Shown: positions 61,364 to 64,000 of the stretch, piece after piece | How the letters are laid out: the number at the start of each line of letters is the position of its first letter | How positions within the stretch are numbered: position 1 is the first letter of the stretch | DNA from: DASXQK01 sp963724385 | GTDB lineage: Bacteria > Pseudomonadota > Alphaproteobacteria > Dongiales > Dongiaceae | Direction: 5' to 3' | DNA: 64,000 nt | Assembly: GCA_963724385.1 (NCBI GenBank) | Contig: CAVRUJ010000001.1 | Span: 2,418,001 to 2,482,000, forward strand | Position numbers and translations under genes: made by a program | Notes under the pieces: model-generated | Database searches by the model: none | The model's input: only the letters and a program-made list of their open reading frames with translations | What the model was told of the DNA's origin: nothing

Positions 61364-61822
61364 TCAGTGGGGCGTGATGACGAACTGAGTCCCCATGCCC
61401 ATGGGCACGATCGGCATCGGTGCGGTCTCGTTCATCGGGCCCGGTGTGAATGATCCATTGCCAGGCACGGGATTGAGCAGACCGTTGACCCGATCCAGCT
61501 CGTTGCGTGTCTGCGAGAGCTCGCTGCTCGTCGTGGCCGGGTTTACCGGCTGGGCGAAAGCCGGTTGGGACAAGTTAGGGCCGCTGGTCCCTCTGTATTG
61601 CTGCAATTGGAGGGATTGCTGCTGCTGCTCGAGCTGATGGCGATAGACCATCAGCTGCTGCTGGTCGACGGCATTCAGGGGACCGCCCGGCGGCTGATAA
61701 TAGTAGGGCTTCAGGACATTGGGGCCATCGTTGCCGCCGCCGGCCTGTCCGGCCGGCGCCAACCCAACGGAAAGCGCCGCAACGAAAGCAATCAGCAAGC
61801 CAGTTCGCATGACATTCTTCAT
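61364..61822 (-). CDS. Secreted Gln-rich hypothetical protein
   Basis: 152 residues. Signal peptide (MRTGLLIAFVAALSVGLAPAGQA), then a low-complexity Gln/Pro-rich part (DQQQLMVYRHQLEQQQQSLQ) that may form a short coiled coil. No known domain. AAAGGT precedes the ATG. The IS1 element lies 25 bp beyond its stop. Confidence 0.65.
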   Translation of the reverse strand: MKNVMRTGLLIAFVAALSVGLAPAGQAGGGNDGPNVLKPYYYQPPGGPLNAVDQQQLMVYRHQLEQQQQSLQLQQYRGTSGPNLSQPAFAQPVNPATTSSELSQTRNELDRVNGLLNPVPGNGSFTPGPMNETAPMPIVPMGMGTQFVITPH

Positions 61823-61918
61823 GGGACCTTTGCTTCATATGGTCCTTAGCGTCCGCCAGATCAACCAGGGGGTTGAGCGCAATGAGATTCACGATCGCCA
61901 ACGATTCCGCGCAGATCC

Positions 61919-62839
61919 TCAATCCTCTTCGAAATTCCGCACGAAATCCGCCGGCGGCGGGCCACCCGTCGTCCAGAGGAAGAAGCCGTCTGCCGGCGTC
62001 CAATCCGTCGCTTCCCAATTCGCTGCGTCCGGCACGAAATCGATGTCCCAGAAGTACTCCGCCAATCCGTTCCACGGATCGCGCAGGTAGTGGAAGAAGT
62101 TGGAGCCGATGACGTGGCGGCCGAGCCCCCAGGCGCTGCTGTAGCCGGCCTCCACCATGTGCCCGGCGCCCAGCACGATCTCATCCAAGCTGCCGACCTC
62201 GAAACTAGCGTGATGGAAACCGCTGCGGTCGGAATGGGCGAAGGCCAGGACATGATGGTCGCTGTCGCCCGCGCTGCGCAGGAAGGCGAGCATATCTCCA
62301 CCAGCCGTGTCGGAGAGCCGCATGCCCAGCGTCCCGGTGTAAAAGGCAGCCGCCCGCTTCACATCGGGCGTGAATAGCAGCACATGGCCGAGACGCCTCG
62401 GCCGGGTGGGCGTGCCCCGCGCCGGTGCACCGCGCGCGCCAAGCCGACGGAAATCGCCGGGGCTGTTCATCCTTTCTCCCGGCTCAGCCTTGGGCGGTGC
62501 CGCCTCGGCAATCTGCAGATTGACCAGCGTGCCGTCGGGGTCGTGAAACCACAGGCCGCCGGGCGCGCCTTGGCCTTGCGGATCGAGGAGGCGGATGCCG
62601 CCGGCTTCAAGCCTTGTCTTGGCGTCGGGCAACCCGCGCGCCGTAGTGCCGAAGCTGAGATGATGGACGCGCCGCTTCCGTCCTTCGTTTAGCAGAATCT
62701 GGTCCTGATCGCGCCCGGCACAGCGAAGCGCCAGACGATCGCCGCGGTCTTCAGCCTGCAGTCCAAAGGCTTCGTAGAACCGCCGCCCCGCCTCGACATC
62801 GGGAACCGTCAAGGCAAGGTGCTGAAGATTGCGGATCAT
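61919..62839 (-). CDS. Two-domain VOC (extradiol dioxygenase-like) protein
   Basis: 306 residues with two glyoxalase/VOC repeats: NLQHLALTVPDVEAGRRFYEAF at the start, and LGHVLLFTPDVKRAAAFYTG from about 150. Metal-ligand candidates are His in LGHVLLF, His in GFHHASFEVG and Glu in GLAEYFWDIDF, as in catechol 2,3-dioxygenases. It probably cleaves an aromatic diol; substrate not predictable. ATG 62839 chosen; the frame upstream lacks coding character. Confidence 0.85.
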   Translation of the reverse strand: MIRNLQHLALTVPDVEAGRRFYEAFGLQAEDRGDRLALRCAGRDQDQILLNEGRKRRVHHLSFGTTARGLPDAKTRLEAGGIRLLDPQGQGAPGGLWFHDPDGTLVNLQIAEAAPPKAEPGERMNSPGDFRRLGARGAPARGTPTRPRRLGHVLLFTPDVKRAAAFYTGTLGMRLSDTAGGDMLAFLRSAGDSDHHVLAFAHSDRSGFHHASFEVGSLDEIVLGAGHMVEAGYSSAWGLGRHVIGSNFFHYLRDPWNGLAEYFWDIDFVPDAANWEATDWTPADGFFLWTTGGPPPADFVRNFEED

Positions 62840-63321
62840 TGCTGTTCTCCCTCGGGCGTCGTCGACTTCGCGACTATCAAAGCACAATCGGCCGGCGCAG
62901 GAGAGTCTGTCTGCCGGCTCGGCCCCTTCGGACTCTCTATTCTCGGAGCCTTGACTCCTTTTCCCCGTATCAATCCTGATCGGCATCAAGACCGGCACGC
63001 TCGAGCCCAGCCAGATGTCGACGGCGACCGGCCGCCCATCTTTGATTGTGGACAAACCGTCACTTGCGCTTCCAAGGAGAAAGGCAGAGACAAGCGCAGG
63101 GCAACCGCGCGGCGGTGCGCCCCCTCGCACCCGTCACTCGGCTATCGGGAAGCCGCCAACCGGCCCATCTGGCCCTCCCCGGGCTATGGCCACATACGGC
63201 TTCCCGGCCCGGTTTCGATCAGCCGGGAGACCGGCCCCGCAACCCTTCCCGCTGAGGGTTCGCCTTGAGCCGCGCGGATCATGGCGATGAGACTTCGAGA
63301 GAAAGAACAGGAGGCGACAGG
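62840..63321. other. 482-bp stretch without a convincing gene
   Basis: Short frames exist but none has a family match or a good ribosome site. One hairpin, AACCCT (63241-63246) with AGGGTT (63255-63260), precedes the small gene at 63322. Promoters of the flanking divergent genes should lie here but no strong pair was seen. Confidence 0.4.
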
Positions 63322-63525
63322 ATGTTGCATATATTCGCCGCCCGTAAACCCGAAGCAACCGCACCGCTGCATTGGGTCTGGGCTTCTACTCGTGAAGAGG
63401 CTGAACGTCACCGCACGGCTCTGGCGGAGAATGGAGAGCTCGTCAGTGAGATCAAAGAGGACGTCCCGAACGAGTCCGGCTCCTTCCACTTGCAAATGGT
63501 AAGGCCGACCTGGCAGGGATTGTAG
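63322..63525 (+). CDS. Small hypothetical protein (67 aa)
   Basis: MLHIFAARKPEATAPLHWVW, then an amphipathic charged stretch (TREEAERHRTALAENGELVS) and FHLQMVRPTWQGL. CAGGAGG lies 9 bp before the ATG, supporting translation. Family not recognised. Confidence 0.6.
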   Translation: MLHIFAARKPEATAPLHWVWASTREEAERHRTALAENGELVSEIKEDVPNESGSFHLQMVRPTWQGL

Positions 63526-63560
63526 TCGCCGGATTTGAGCAACAAGCTGTCCGTAGTCAG

Positions 63561-63741
63561 TTAATCGGCTCGCCCCCTCACCTCAATTGCTTTCAGGATC
63601 CGGCGTCAAGTGGCTGCCCCGATCATGTCGCCAGCGTGTAGGAGCTGAACGGCCCGCTCGCGAGTGCCGCAGCATTGCATCCTCGCCGTGCTGGTCTAGC
63701 AGCAGCTTCGCGGCGCGGAAGATGTCGGGCTCAGAGGCCAT
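63561..63741 (-). pseudogene. Decayed small conserved protein gene
   Basis: Start MASEPDIFRAAKLLLDQHGE is like a common small alphaproteobacterial protein (xDIxRxAKLLIDQHGEDA). The expected continuation (RERAVQLLHAGDMIGAAT-stop-RRILKAIE) is found one frame away and has TGA where the family has Trp (TGG). One indel near 63670 plus one nonsense change. The family comparison is from memory. Confidence 0.55.
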
Positions 63742-63832
63742 TGGCGGGCCCTGCTTCGCGGTGAACTACGCAGCATTGCATCTGTTGGTCGAGACGCGCA
63801 CTGTTGCTCCCTGCTCAGTCAAGCTGGCGCCA

Positions 63833-64000
63833 ATGGCTAAGGAGTCAAAATCGATTCCGGAAATACAGGAATTGATCCTGGCGGAGTTCCGCGCTCGCAA
63901 ATGCACTGCGGCCGTTCAAAGCATTAGAGTCAACCGACATGACGTTGACGGCGAGGGTGCCAACTGGGGAGCGTGTTATTGGATGAATGTGGGCACATCG
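63833..64000 (+). CDS. Hypothetical protein, 3' end beyond the window
   Basis: 56 visible codons, beginning MAKESKSIPEIQELILAEFR, with GEGANWGACYW near the end, open to the window edge. The 'GANW' ending resembles short rhizobial/rhodospirillalean proteins of unknown function (from memory). No clear ribosome site. Confidence 0.45.
   Translation, partial: MAKESKSIPEIQELILAEFRARKCTAAVQSIRVNRHDVDGEGANWGACYWMNVGTS

Noticed and set aside
61600..61690. CAG/CTG-rich tract as a tandem repeat
   Set aside because: It encodes the Gln-rich stretch of the secreted protein; no regular repeat unit.
63529..63570. Third riboswitch-like copy (GATTTGAGCAACA shared with 2831-2843)
   Set aside because: A 13-base match and a 4-bp stem are present, but no GCTAAA or P2 partner follows; likely chance or a relic.

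Overview
The window is GC-rich, densely packed bacterial chromosome. The gene content points to an alphaproteobacterium, probably a Rhodospirillales-like lineage (inference). Supporting features are SAM-II type riboswitches, a cysG-DUF2849-cysI-DUF934 sulfite operon, sdhE-mfd beside a divergent recG, and a rlpA-dacC-tmk-holB-metG-tatD-MBL run. No rRNA, tRNA or CRISPR array was recognised.

Layout. 1-2.6 kb: start of an FAD oxidoreductase, an SMP-30 lactonase, a Gre-family factor and a flippase-like membrane protein. 2.8-7.9 kb: a promoter, two tandem SAM-II-like aptamers with a terminator between them, then siroheme synthase, DUF2849, sulfite/nitrite reductase, DUF934 and a TauE/SafE exporter. 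8-11.7 kb: a DUF1989-GcvT fusion with an SHMT-like enzyme. 11.8-17.8 kb: an acyl-CoA-dehydrogenase-fold protein with a flavin reductase, a cold-shock protein, an aromatic ammonia-lyase homologue lacking the MIO triad, a desaturase and a class II aldolase. 17.9-23.1 kb: accessory genes for molybdenum hydroxylase maturation (coxD/coxE-like, two XdhC pieces of which one is frameshifted, a MocA-like fusion, a SufU-like scaffold) without the structural enzyme. 23.3-32.5 kb: envelope genes and a housekeeping operon. 32.5-47.2 kb: a phosphoesterase, an ABC-2 polysaccharide exporter pair, a cytochrome c, a frameshifted lipoprotein, a type III PKS with an ICMT-family methyltransferase (phenolic lipid pair), DUF502, recG, sdhE, mfd and a GT87 protein. 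47.5-54 kb: a DsbA-like protein with a zinc ribbon, then an operon resembling the levulinate (lva) 4-hydroxyacyl-CoA pathway in which kinase and DUF6285-like partner are fused. 54-58 kb: a secreted Hcp-like protein and lipid/acyltransferase genes.

The most striking region is 58,192-61,338. It is a 3.15 kb IS1-family element with 18-bp terminal inverted repeats (17/18 identical) and a perfect 8-bp target duplication. Besides the DDE transposase it carries four passenger genes: a NYN-domain nuclease, a ClpP-fold serine protease (SDH_sah type), a small basic 'KGG' protein and a 68-aa basic protein. Between the divergent passenger genes lie a palindromic operator candidate, a near-consensus sigma70 promoter and a strong hairpin terminator inside the NYN leader, giving either an attenuator or a small RNA. 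It looks like a self-contained regulated passenger module, possibly defence or toxin-antitoxin-like; that function is inference.

The right end (61.3-64 kb) has a secreted Gln-rich protein, a two-domain VOC dioxygenase, small hypothetical genes, one decayed small gene and a gene cut by the window edge.
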